10,688 nt of DNA from Urechidicola sp964619615 (GTDB lineage: Bacteria; Bacteroidota; Bacteroidia; Flavobacteriales; Flavobacteriaceae): positions 1 to 10,688 of the forward strand of contig CAZUFO010000077.1 of the NCBI GenBank assembly GCA_964619615.1, read 5' to 3'. Shown here in pieces: positions 1 through 7,014 of this stretch. The notes below the pieces were generated by a model. It saw only the letters and a program-made list of their open reading frames with translations, ran no database searches and was not told the DNA's origin. The first letter of the stretch is position 1. The number at the start of each line of letters is the position of its first letter. The translations under genes were made by a program, and so were the position numbers.

Positions 1-858
1 AAATTCAGAATGAAAGGTATTAAAAGTACCAACCCAATTTCAGTTGGAGACCATGTAGATTTTGAATTAGAAGCCTCGAAAGAAACGGGTGTAATTAGTA
101 AAATTCACGATCGTAAGAATTATATTGTACGGAAGTCGGTTAATCTTTCTAAGCAAATACATATTATTGCTGCGAATATTGATGTCGCTTTTTTGTTAAT
201 TACGATTGATAATCCGCCTACTTTTCCAGGTTTTATAGATCGTTTTTTAGCCACTGCAGAAGCTTATAATATTCCTGCAGTGTTGCTTTTTAATAAAATA
301 GATTCGTATGAAGATGCTCAATTAGAAATGGTGGAAGAATTGACGCAAATTTATTCAGATATTGGGTATGTGTGTATTAAAATTTCGGCAACTGAAAACT
401 TTAATATTGATTTGGTTAAAGAGTTGATGAAAGATAAAGTGACTATGTTTTCTGGCCATTCTGGTGTTGGAAAAAGCACGTTAATTAATGCCATTGAGCC
501 TACTTTAAATATAAAAACTGCTAAAATATCATCACAGCATAAACAAGGATTGCATACTACCACTTTTGCAGAAATGCACGAACTGGCTTTTGGCGGTTTT
601 ATTATAGATACTCCTGGGATAAAAGGGTTTGGGGTTGTGGATTTTGAGCCGCATCAAATCACCGATTATTTTCCTGAGTTTTTTGCGCTAAAGAAAGATT
701 GTAAATTCAATAATTGTTTACACGAAAACGAGCCAAATTGCGCTGTAAAAAAAGCATTAAAAGAAGATAGAATTGCACCATCTCGATATTTTAGTTATTT
801 ACAAATGTTGAATAAAGAAGATGAGCATTTTAGGCAGAACGTAAGAGGTGATTTATGA
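1..858 (+). CDS. rsgA: Ribosome small subunit-dependent GTPase A, 5' end missing
   Basis: RsgA is a circularly permuted GTPase that binds the 30S subunit late in its assembly and hydrolyses GTP to release; it acts in the cytoplasm. Numbering from the first visible ATG (base 10), I see the G4 motif NKID at 95-98, the P-loop GHSGVGKST at 149-157, the switch threonines HTTT just after 180, and the G3 motif DTPG at 200-203. The order G4-G1-G3 is the permutation expected of this family. A C-terminal zinc knuckle follows: C231, C236, H238 and C244. The frame is open through bases 1-9 (codons for K-F-R), and the ATG at 10 lies inside the usual N-terminal OB-fold. The true start is therefore left of the window and roughly 30 residues are missing, judged from the usual family length of just over 300. 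The 3' end is complete, with stop TGA at 856-858. Family assignment is firm. Confidence 0.96.
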   Translation, partial: KFRMKGIKSTNPISVGDHVDFELEASKETGVISKIHDRKNYIVRKSVNLSKQIHIIAANIDVAFLLITIDNPPTFPGFIDRFLATAEAYNIPAVLLFNKIDSYEDAQLEMVEELTQIYSDIGYVCIKISATENFNIDLVKELMKDKVTMFSGHSGVGKSTLINAIEPTLNIKTAKISSQHKQGLHTTTFAEMHELAFGGFIIDTPGIKGFGVVDFEPHQITDYFPEFFALKKDCKFNNCLHENEPNCAVKKALKEDRIAPSRYFSYLQMLNKEDEHFRQNVRGDL

Positions 859-900
859 ACCGAGCATTTGTAGATTATCGCTATTTTCTAAAATGATTAA

Positions 901-922
901 TAACGGACACATGTGTCCGTTA
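901..922. repeat. Perfect 22-bp palindrome between rsgA and dtd
   Basis: The half-site TAACGGACACA is followed directly by its exact reverse complement with no spacer. It lies 42 bp after the rsgA stop and 19 bp before the dtd ATG. As RNA it would fold into a 9-bp stem with a CAUG loop, but no T-run follows on either strand (AAAATAAT on plus, TTAATCAT on minus), so it is not a standard intrinsic terminator. It could be a regulator operator, an mRNA-processing hairpin or a REP-like repeat. The role is unknown; the symmetry is certain. Confidence 0.6.
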
Positions 923-941
923 AAAATAATAGATAAAAGAC

Positions 942-1394
942 ATGAAGGTAGTTGTTCAAAGAGTTATAAGCGCATCGGTTACTGTTGAAAGAAAAGTAAT
1001 TAGTGAAATAAAGCAAGGATTATTAATTCTTTTAGGCATTGAAATTGAAGATTCGCTTGACGATATTCAGTGGCTGTGTAAAAAGATTATGAATCTTAGA
1101 ATTTTTAATGATGAAAATGAAGTGATGAATAATTCATTACTTCAAATAAATGGTGATGCAATTATTGTGAGTCAATTTACATTGCAAGCATCAACAAAAA
1201 AAGGGAATAGACCTTCCTATTTAAAAGCCGCAAAACCATCTATTTCCATTCCGTTATACGAACAATTTATTGCACAATTTGAAACCGATTTAGGTAAAAA
1301 AGTTGGAATCGGAATTTTTGGAGCAGATATGAAAGTTGAATTAGTAAATGATGGACCAGTAACTATTGTAATAGACTCTAAAAATAGAGTTTAG
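942..1394 (+). CDS. dtd: D-aminoacyl-tRNA deacylase
   Basis: Dtd hydrolyses the ester bond of D-aminoacyl-tRNAs (and glycyl-tRNA-Ala), recycling tRNA and keeping D-amino acids out of protein. It works as a cytoplasmic homodimer. The 150-residue product has the usual family length and the typical N-terminus MKVVVQRVISASVTVE. The two diagnostic motifs are present: SQFTLQA at 77-83 (family SQxTLxA) and GPVT at 138-141, which contributes the cross-subunit Gly-cisPro chirality filter. The start is set by that conserved N-terminus; no Shine-Dalgarno sequence is visible, as is normal in this phylum. It follows rsgA in the same direction after 83 bp, so read-through is possible, but the intervening palindrome may separate them. 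A short hairpin overlaps its stop codon. Nothing looks broken. Confidence 0.96.
   Translation: MKVVVQRVISASVTVERKVISEIKQGLLILLGIEIEDSLDDIQWLCKKIMNLRIFNDENEVMNNSLLQINGDAIIVSQFTLQASTKKGNRPSYLKAAKPSISIPLYEQFIAQFETDLGKKVGIGIFGADMKVELVNDGPVTIVIDSKNRV
1372..1393 (+). other. Hairpin spanning the dtd stop codon
   Basis: Bases 1372-1380 pair with 1385-1393 (nine pairs, one of them G-T) around an AAAA loop. The 3' arm contains the first two bases of the dtd TAG stop. No T-tract follows directly (GAAAAAAC), so it is unlikely to terminate transcription on its own. It could stabilise the 3' end of the mRNA or be chance in AT-rich DNA. Confidence 0.3.
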
Positions 1395-1466
1395 AAAAAA
1401 CAACAACTTTTGTAATTTAGATAAATATTTTTCGTCTTAAATAAACAAACTAAAAAACCATTAAAT

Positions 1467-2048
1467 ATGAAATTAGCAAAAACACTATTAATATTAACAC
1501 TATTAATTACCATGTCTTTTACAACAGTTAGTAATGATCAATATTCAGTAGTAGTTGAAGAATCTACAATTGAATGGAAAGGTTTTAAACCAACAGGAGA
1601 TCATTTTGGCATAATTGCTATTAAAGAAGGCTCTTTAGTAGTTTCTGGAAAACAACTAATCACGGGCAGTTTTACAATTGATATGAACTCAATAAAAGTA
1701 ACAGATTCTGATAGTCCAAGACTAGAGAAGCATTTAAAAAGCGATGACTTCTTTGGAGTTAAAGAATTTTCTACTGCAAAATTTGATATTTCAGGAAGCC
1801 AAATAGTAGATGGTAAAACCTTAGTAAAAGGGTTTTTAACGATTAAAAATATTAGGAAAGAGATTAGTTTTCTGGCTAATATTTCAACAAACAAAATGGG
1901 GCAGTTGGTTTTAGAAAGCGATACTTTTAAAATAAACCGTGCAGATTTTAATGTAAAATTTAAATCTAAAACGTTTTATGCCAACTTAAAAGATAAATTT
2001 ATTAATGATGAGTTTGAATTAAAAGTCAAAGTTGTTTCTGTAAAATAA
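1467..2048 (+). CDS. YceI-family periplasmic/secreted protein
   Basis: YceI proteins are lipocalin-like beta-barrels; characterised members bind polyisoprenoid lipids. In Bacteroidota they are common exported proteins whose exact role is usually unknown. The 193-residue product opens with K4, a hydrophobic stretch at about 6-18 and a polar region from about 22, which is a signal peptide without a lipobox cysteine and without a clear Ala-X-Ala site. The barrel runs from about residue 26 to the end. It shows the family wording STIEWKGFKPTG at 33-44, HLKSDDFFGVKEFSTAKF at 89-106 and NLKDKFINDEFEL at 173-185. It lies 72 bp after dtd; the best -7-like match in that gap is TATTTTTC at 1426-1433, without a good -33 partner. 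The next gene is a paralogue in the same direction. Family is secure; ligand and exact location are not. Confidence 0.9.
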   Translation: MKLAKTLLILTLLITMSFTTVSNDQYSVVVEESTIEWKGFKPTGDHFGIIAIKEGSLVVSGKQLITGSFTIDMNSIKVTDSDSPRLEKHLKSDDFFGVKEFSTAKFDISGSQIVDGKTLVKGFLTIKNIRKEISFLANISTNKMGQLVLESDTFKINRADFNVKFKSKTFYANLKDKFINDEFELKVKVVSVK

Positions 2049-2085
2049 CAACAGAATTTACCGTGGAGAATAAAAAGAATTAGTA

Positions 2086-2093
2086 TAAATTTG
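2086..2093 (+). promoter_or_regulatory. Bacteroidota-type -7 promoter element for the second yceI gene
   Basis: TAAATTTG matches the consensus TAnnTTTG exactly. It ends 25 bp before the ATG at 2119, giving a predicted leader of about 18-20 nt. The -33 position about 19 bp upstream reads GTGG near 2063-2066, a poor match to TTTG. The second yceI gene may therefore have its own start site rather than relying only on read-through from the first. Confidence 0.4.
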
Positions 2094-2118
2094 CTGTCTA
2101 ATAATAAATTATAAAAAA

Positions 2119-2751
2119 ATGAAAAAATTAATTTTAATACTATTGATTGTAGTTACTGCTACTTCATGTAAAAAAAACAATGAAAATAGAGTTACGGTTG
2201 TTAAAGAGGTAAAAACGACTATGGTTGCACCAACTGAGATAGATGTTGCTGTATCTACTGTAAAATGGAAAGGATTTGAACCTACAGGAGAACATGAAGG
2301 TACTATTTCTTTATCAAAAGGGACCCTTGAATTAAATCAAGGAAAACTAGCCGGTGGTTCTGTTGTAATTGATATGAATACGATTGTAAATACCGACATT
2401 CCAGCCGACAGTGAATACAATGCTAAAATGGTAGGTCACTTAAAATCAGCTGACTTTTTTGACGTAGAAAAATTTCCAACAGCAACTTTTGAATTTACAG
2501 AAATTAAAGAAATTGACGGTAAATTAAATATCGGTGGTAATTTAACGATAAAAGGAATAACTAAAAACATCACTATTCCAGCAACATTAGATGCTCAAAA
2601 CGGAATTACTACTTTAAAAAGTGATGTCTTTACAATTGATAGAACAGATTTTAATGTACGCTATGGTTCAAAAAAATTCTTCGATAATTTAAAGGATAAA
2701 TTTATTAATGATGAATTTGAATTGTCTTTTGAAATAAAGACGGTTCAATAG
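2119..2751 (+). CDS. YceI-family lipoprotein
   Basis: This is a paralogue of the preceding gene, also predicted to be a lipocalin-like, probably lipid-binding beta-barrel, but made as a lipoprotein. The 210-residue product begins with a short signal ending in the lipobox TATSC, so Cys17 would be the acylated N-terminus. The next residues, KKNNEN, lack the adjacent acidic pair of the flavobacterial surface-export signal, which favours periplasm-facing anchoring (inference). A linker to about residue 44 is followed by the YceI barrel: STVKWKGFEPTG at 46-57, HLKSADFFDVEKFPTATF at 107-124, DRTDFNVRYGSKKFF at 174-188 and NLKDKFINDEFEL at 190-202. Its insertion after IDMNTI (NTDIPADSEYNAK, about 91-103) is absent from the upstream copy. 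A 70-bp gap with a -7 element separates the two. A strong terminator follows. Confidence 0.92.
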   Translation: MKKLILILLIVVTATSCKKNNENRVTVVKEVKTTMVAPTEIDVAVSTVKWKGFEPTGEHEGTISLSKGTLELNQGKLAGGSVVIDMNTIVNTDIPADSEYNAKMVGHLKSADFFDVEKFPTATFEFTEIKEIDGKLNIGGNLTIKGITKNITIPATLDAQNGITTLKSDVFTIDRTDFNVRYGSKKFFDNLKDKFINDEFELSFEIKTVQ

Positions 2752-2771
2752 TAATTTATTGAAAATTATAT

Positions 2772-2804
2772 AAAAGTCTGTGATGAAAATTACAGACTTT
2801 TTTT
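2772..2804 (+). terminator. Intrinsic terminator after the yceI pair
   Basis: The stem AAAAGTCTGT (2772-2781) pairs perfectly with ACAGACTTTT (2792-2801) around a 10-nt loop, and a run of seven T residues spans 2798-2804. It lies 20 bp after the stop of the lipoprotein gene and 49 bp before the antiporter ATG, so it should separate these two transcription units. Confidence 0.85.
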
Positions 2805-2853
2805 GTGTCTAAAAAAAGCTGTAATTTGGGGCTTTAAAAATTAATATTAGAAT

Positions 2854-4320
2854 ATGCCAAGCCAAGAAAACCCCAAAGAAATTAAAATTCAAGATCAAAA
2901 AATAATTGAAAATAAAGAGTTGAATATCTGGGAAGCATTAATTCCTATCTTAATTTTAATTTCAATTTTAGCGTATAATATTTTTTATGCCGATGGCGAA
3001 TTATTAGGGGAGTATTCATATCAATATATTTTGTTGACTGGAGGGTTAATAGCCGCAATAGTTGGATTATTCAACAAGGTGCCTATTAAGACAATGCTTA
3101 TTGAGGTTTTAGAAAATTGGAAAAGTGTTTTTGTTCCGTTAATGATATTGTTTTTGGTAGGCGCTTTGGCAGGAACTTGGTTGGTAAGTGGCATCATTCC
3201 AGCAATGGTATATTATGGCTTACAAGTATTAAATCCAACAATATTTTTACCAGCATCTGTTATAATAGCTTCTATTATTTCTATTGCTACTGGAAGCTCT
3301 TGGACAACATCAGCTACTGTGGGTATTGCTTTGGTAGGTATTGGAAGCGCCTTAGGGATTCCAACAGGTATGATTGCTGGAGCCGTAATTTCTGGCGCAT
3401 ATTTTGGAGATAAAATGTCGCCAATGAGTGATACCACCAATCTTGCACCAGCAATGGCAGGAACAGATTTGTTTACACATATTAGATATATGTCACTCAC
3501 TACAGTACCAACTATCATTATTACAATTATTATTTTCAGTGTTTTAGGTTTGTCGATTGATGTTACTGGGAATACAGATATAAGTGATTTGCTTGTAACA
3601 ATTAAAAGTACTTTTAATATAACACCGTGGTTATTTTTAGTGCCATTAGTTGTTATTGTATTAATTATTTTTAAGACCAAGCCGTTAATTGCACTCGGAA
3701 TAGGAGTGGCTTTGGCTGCAGTCTTTGCATTTATTTTTCAAACAGATATCTTAAACTCTTTATCGGATTCTAGTATAAAATCAATTATCAACGCTGTTTT
3801 TACAGAAACTCAAATTAATACTTCGGATGAAAAGTTATCTGAATTATTTAAAGCAAAAGGAGTTTTTGGAATGAGGTGGACCGTATTATTAGTTTTATCA
3901 GCAATGGTATTTGGTGGTATTATGGATGGTGTTGGAGCATTGGCTAGAATTACTAAGGAATTATTAAAGTTGGTTAAATCTACCTTTGGGTTGTTTACAA
4001 GTACAGTTGCAAGTTGTATAGGTTTAAATATTGTTGCTTCAGACCAATATTTAGCAATAGTAATTCCAGGTAAAATGTTTAAAAAAGCCTATGAAGATAA
4101 AGGATTAGCGCCAGAAAATTTAAGTAGAACCTTAGAAGATGCTGGTACTGTAACAGCGGTATTAATCCCTTGGAATACTTGTGGAGCATATCAATCTAGC
4201 GTGCTTGGTGTAGATACATTTTCGTATGCAGGTTATGCTATTTTTAATTATTTAAGCCCGTTTATGACGTTGTTATTTGCAGCATTTAATATTAAAATAA
4301 AACAGCTGAGAAAGAAATAG
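2854..4320 (+). CDS. nhaC: Na+/H+ antiporter, NhaC family
   Basis: NhaC-type carriers exchange cytoplasmic Na+ for external H+ across the inner membrane, supporting pH and sodium homeostasis; some relatives exchange organic acids or amines instead, so the substrate is inferred. The 488-residue protein has a polar N-terminal tail (1-25) and then hydrophobic segments along almost its whole length. The family signature GAYFGDKMSPMSDTTNLA lies at 181-198, preceded by the conserved ATGSSWTTSATVG at 145-157. The second half has the related elements SDQY at 396-399 and EDAGTVTAVLIPWNTCGAY at 428-446, consistent with an inverted-repeat fold. Length is normal. It is insulated upstream by a terminator; no convincing -33/-7 pair was found in the remaining 49 bp. 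A CRP/FNR regulator starts 5 bp after its stop, implying one transcript. Confidence 0.93.
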   Translation: MPSQENPKEIKIQDQKIIENKELNIWEALIPILILISILAYNIFYADGELLGEYSYQYILLTGGLIAAIVGLFNKVPIKTMLIEVLENWKSVFVPLMILFLVGALAGTWLVSGIIPAMVYYGLQVLNPTIFLPASVIIASIISIATGSSWTTSATVGIALVGIGSALGIPTGMIAGAVISGAYFGDKMSPMSDTTNLAPAMAGTDLFTHIRYMSLTTVPTIIITIIIFSVLGLSIDVTGNTDISDLLVTIKSTFNITPWLFLVPLVVIVLIIFKTKPLIALGIGVALAAVFAFIFQTDILNSLSDSSIKSIINAVFTETQINTSDEKLSELFKAKGVFGMRWTVLLVLSAMVFGGIMDGVGALARITKELLKLVKSTFGLFTSTVASCIGLNIVASDQYLAIVIPGKMFKKAYEDKGLAPENLSRTLEDAGTVTAVLIPWNTCGAYQSSVLGVDTFSYAGYAIFNYLSPFMTLLFAAFNIKIKQLRKK

Positions 4321-4325
4321 AAATT

Positions 4326-4943
4326 ATGGAAGCAATAGAAAAAGCAATCTCGTTTTTAAGTCCAGAATTACGGTCAGAGATTTTAGAATTTGCCCAAGTA
4401 ATGGAAATTCCAAAAGGGACAGAAATTCTTAGAGAAGGTCAATATATTAAAGTAATACCAATTGTTATTGAAGGTTTATTAAAGGTGTTTTCGAGTTTTG
4501 ATGATAAAGATTTACTGTTATACTATATCAAACCTAGCGAAAGTTGCATCATGTCTTTTTCTTCAAGTATTAAAGACGAACCAAGTAATGTGTATGCAAT
4601 AACTGAAGAAGATTCTAAAATATTATTGCTCCCGGTTGATAAAGTTTCTAAATGGGTTGATGATTTTCCAAGCATGAATCAACTATTTTATCAGCAATAC
4701 AATCTTCGATATTCAGAATTATTAGATACTATTCATCATTTGTTGTTCAATAAAATGGACAAACGCTTATTAGAATATTTGCTTGAAAAGAAGCAAATGA
4801 CAAACCAAAATCCAATCAAAATTTCTCATCGCGAAATAGCAAATGATTTAGGAACCGCTAGAGAAGTCATAAGCCGAGTGATGAAAAAATTAGAAACTGA
4901 AGGAAAGTTAAAACAGCATTCTAGAAGCATAGAAGTTTTTTAA
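4326..4943 (+). CDS. CRP/FNR-family transcriptional regulator
   Basis: This is a cytoplasmic DNA-binding regulator. Residues about 10-110 form the cyclic-nucleotide-binding-type beta-roll (for example IPKGTEILREGQYIKVIPIVIEGLLKV read across 28-54). The dimer helix follows at about 115-155, and a CRP-type winged helix-turn-helix at 166-195 has recognition-helix wording LGTAREVISRVMKKL. There is a single cysteine (C74), so the N-terminal Fe-S cluster of classical FNR is absent. The canonical cAMP-contact motif of E. coli CRP is not apparent either, so the signal sensed is unknown. Length (205) is ordinary for the superfamily. It starts 5 bp after the nhaC stop, without a Shine-Dalgarno sequence, and is probably co-transcribed with it. 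An FNR-like palindrome lies in the intergenic region immediately downstream. The subfamily is not assigned. Confidence 0.92.
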   Translation: MEAIEKAISFLSPELRSEILEFAQVMEIPKGTEILREGQYIKVIPIVIEGLLKVFSSFDDKDLLLYYIKPSESCIMSFSSSIKDEPSNVYAITEEDSKILLLPVDKVSKWVDDFPSMNQLFYQQYNLRYSELLDTIHHLLFNKMDKRLLEYLLEKKQMTNQNPIKISHREIANDLGTAREVISRVMKKLETEGKLKQHSRSIEVF

Positions 4944-5066
4944 AGCGTTTATTTTCAATTCCTTTTTTCAAAAATAATAAGAAAAACTTTACTATTTGTG
5001 ACTTTAGTTACTGCACAGCACTATAATTCAATGTAATTTTACCAAGAAGAAATCGAAAATAGTTAG

Positions 5067-5080
5067 TTAGTTTTGACTAA
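5067..5080. promoter_or_regulatory. Candidate CRP/FNR-type operator before the DUF2892 gene
   Basis: TTAGT-N4-ACTAA is a perfect 14-bp interrupted palindrome with the same geometry as the FNR site TTGAT-N4-ATCAA. It lies between the CRP/FNR gene and the DUF2892 gene. A -7-like element TAGTCTTG (5101-5108, seven of eight to TAnnTTTG) would place the operator centre about 39-41 bp upstream of transcription start, the position of a class II activator site. Binding by the adjacent regulator is inference. Confidence 0.35.
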
Positions 5081-5144
5081 TGTTATTTTAAGATTTAATA
5101 TAGTCTTGTATAGTTAAACGTTTTAAGAATTTAAAAGTGTTATT

Positions 5145-5345
5145 ATGAAAAAAAACATGGGTAAGATAGACAAAATGGTTAGAGTACTAATTGCAGCAAT
5201 TATTGCATACCTTTACTTTACAGGTGTTATTACAGGAACTCTAGGTGTTGTATTGTTAGTTGCAGCAGTAGTTTTTGTATTAACAAGTTTAATTAATTTT
5301 TGTCCACTTTATACAGTATTTGGATGGAATACTTCTAAAAAATAA
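5145..5345 (+). CDS. Small DUF2892 (YgaP-like) inner-membrane protein
   Basis: The 66-residue protein is predicted to sit in the inner membrane with two hydrophobic segments (about 12-28 and 31-51). It matches the DUF2892 pattern: a polar N-terminus MGKIDKMVRVLIA, then a C-terminal NFCPLYTVFGWNT in which Cys53 is the conserved cysteine of the CPLY motif. In other bacteria this domain stands alone or is fused to rhodanese (as in YgaP), which suggests a link to sulfur or persulfide metabolism; no biochemical role can be read from this sequence. The start at 5145 is preferred, but the second Met at base 5157 would also give an intact domain. It is 201 bp downstream of the CRP/FNR gene, whose orthologues are often near such genes (recollection, not checked). 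A long hairpin terminator follows. Confidence 0.85.
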   Translation: MKKNMGKIDKMVRVLIAAIIAYLYFTGVITGTLGVVLLVAAVVFVLTSLINFCPLYTVFGWNTSKK

Positions 5346-5415
5346 CTTAGAAAAAGACAACCCCAAAAACCGTTAATTATTTGATATCCCTTGGTAGGGT
5401 TAGCTCTGGTTAATG

Positions 5416-5465
5416 TAGCCTTTTAAATTAAAACGAAAGTTTTAGTTAAGAAGGCTATCTTTTTT
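5416..5465 (+). terminator. Long GAAA-loop terminator overlapping the convergent gene end
   Basis: TAGCCTT (5416-5422) pairs with AAGGCTA (5451-5457). The stem continues inward with two G-T pairs and one A-A mismatch to AAAAC/GTTTT closing a GAAA tetraloop at 5435-5438. TCTTTTTT follows at 5458-5465. It should terminate plus-strand transcription from the DUF2892 gene. Its 3' arm includes the TAG stop (5455-5457, minus strand) of the convergent dehydrogenase gene. On the minus strand no T-run follows the stem, so terminator function there is doubtful. Confidence 0.8.
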
Positions 5466-7011
5466 GGAGCCAAATTTGTTCAGCACATTTCTCGCCATCA
5501 ATAGCTGCAGAGATAATTCCACCTGCATATCCAGCACCTTCACCACAAGGATATAATCCTTTTATTTGTGGATGTTCTAGGGTTTTATAATCTCTCGGAA
5601 TACGAACAGGAGAGGAGGTTCTTGATTCTGGCGCATGAACCACAGCTTCGTTTGTTAAATATCCATGCATTGATTTTCCAAATTGTTTAAAACCTTCTTG
5701 TAATATTTCATGAATAAATTCGGGTAAAACTTCGCCCAATTCTGTTGAAGTTGTTCCGGGCATATAAGATGTTTGTGGAATAGTTGCTGACAATTTACCT
5801 TGGGTAAAATCAATCAAACGTTGGGCTGGTACTTTTTGAGTTTCGCCGCCTAATCGCCATGCAGTTTGTTCTATTTTTTTTTGAAATTCTACGCCAGCCA
5901 ACGGGCCTTTATCTTTAAATGAAGCGAAATCTTCTAATTTTAATTCTACTACAATTCCAGAATTTGAAGTGGGTTGATCTCTTTTTGAAGGAGACCACCC
6001 ATTGGTTACAACTTCGCCAGGAGCAGTAGCACAAGGCGCAATAACACCGCCCGGGCACATACAAAACGAATACACTCCACGTTGTTTTATCTGCTTCACA
6101 ATACTGTATGGCGCAGGAGGTAAATACTCGCCACGAGCATCACAATGATATTGTATTTGATCAATTAATTGCTGAGAATGCTCAACCCTAACTCCTAAAG
6201 CAAATGGTTTTGCTTCAATTGCAATTCCTTTTTTATACAGCAATTCAAAAATATCTCGTGCTGAATGACCGGTTGCTAAAATAATTTTATTCGAATTTAT
6301 GATAGCACCATTTTGTGTTTCAACACCAGTTATTTCATTATTTTTAATTAAAATATCAGTAACTCTTGTGTTAAATAATACTTCGCCCCCATAATTGAGT
6401 ATGGTTTCTCTAATTGCCTGAATAATCTTCGGTAATTTGTTAGTTCCAATGTGCGGATGTGCATCAACAGCAATATCTTTTGGTGCTCCATGAGCAATCA
6501 ATAAGTTTAAAACTTTATTTACATCGCCACGTTTTTTTGAACGTGTGTATAGTTTTCCGTCGGAATAGGTTCCAGCGCCACCTTCACCAAAACAATAGTT
6601 AGAATCTTCATCAACCAAATGGAATTTAGTAATTGCGGCTAAATCTCTTCGGCGTTCTTTTACATCTTTACCGCGTTCTATGACGATCGGTTTTAATCCC
6701 TTTTCAATCAGTTTTAATGCAGCAAACAAACCTGCTGGTCCAGCGCCAATAATAAGTATTTCTTTAGCGTTGCTTACGTCTTCATATTCTTGAATCTCAA
6801 CTGTTTTCTCAGTAAATTCTTCATTCAAAAAAACAGTAATTCGTAAGTTTATTTTGACATTTTTTTGACGCGCATCAATAGATTTTTTTATAATTTGTAG
6901 GTGCTTAATATCATTAAAATTAAGACGTTTATTTTTTGCAACAAACCGTTTTAATTTCTCAAGGTCTTGAGCAATTTCAGGTGAAACTTGAAGTTGAAAT
7001 TCTTGTTGCAT
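5455..7011 (-). CDS. FAD-dependent dehydrogenase, COG2509 type
   Basis: This is a cytoplasmic flavoprotein of the uncharacterised FAD-dependent dehydrogenase group COG2509; the substrate is unknown. The 518-residue product has an N-terminal ferredoxin-like region (about 1-80, with KKSIDARQKNVKINLRI typical of the group). The Rossmann FAD motif GAGPAGLFAALKLIEKG is at 89-105, with the ribose-binding acidic residue in IERG at 111-114, and then FGEGGAGTYSDGKLYTR at 141-157. A mid-protein stretch, CMCPGGVIAPC followed by TNGWSPSKRD, and the C-terminal FAD motif GEGAGYAGGIISAAIDG at 490-506 complete the pattern. It lies 42 bp downstream of the putative porin gene in the same direction and could share its transcript. 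A TTAGA-rich repeat occupies the gap. Its stop codon lies within the 3' arm of the convergent terminator. Family is firm, function open. Confidence 0.9.
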   Translation of the reverse strand: MQQEFQLQVSPEIAQDLEKLKRFVAKNKRLNFNDIKHLQIIKKSIDARQKNVKINLRITVFLNEEFTEKTVEIQEYEDVSNAKEILIIGAGPAGLFAALKLIEKGLKPIVIERGKDVKERRRDLAAITKFHLVDEDSNYCFGEGGAGTYSDGKLYTRSKKRGDVNKVLNLLIAHGAPKDIAVDAHPHIGTNKLPKIIQAIRETILNYGGEVLFNTRVTDILIKNNEITGVETQNGAIINSNKIILATGHSARDIFELLYKKGIAIEAKPFALGVRVEHSQQLIDQIQYHCDARGEYLPPAPYSIVKQIKQRGVYSFCMCPGGVIAPCATAPGEVVTNGWSPSKRDQPTSNSGIVVELKLEDFASFKDKGPLAGVEFQKKIEQTAWRLGGETQKVPAQRLIDFTQGKLSATIPQTSYMPGTTSTELGEVLPEFIHEILQEGFKQFGKSMHGYLTNEAVVHAPESRTSSPVRIPRDYKTLEHPQIKGLYPCGEGAGYAGGIISAAIDGEKCAEQIWLQKR

Positions 7012-7014
7012 AAG

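Noticed and set aside
855..896. A 13-codon frame starting in an ATGA overlap with the rsgA stop
   Set aside because: It is too short, encodes nothing recognisable, and chance ATGA overlaps are common; there is no conservation evidence.
901..922. Treating the palindrome as an intrinsic terminator of rsgA
   Set aside because: No T-run follows the stem on either strand.
2802..2828. A promoter for nhaC (TTTG at 2802-2805 with TAATTTG at 2822-2828)
   Set aside because: The -7 element is one base short of TAnnTTTG, the spacing is 16 rather than 19-20 bp, and the TTTG belongs to the T-tract region of the preceding terminator.
3213..3680. A 155-codon antisense frame inside nhaC
   Set aside because: nhaC has full family signatures on the plus strand; the opposite frame is a composition shadow.
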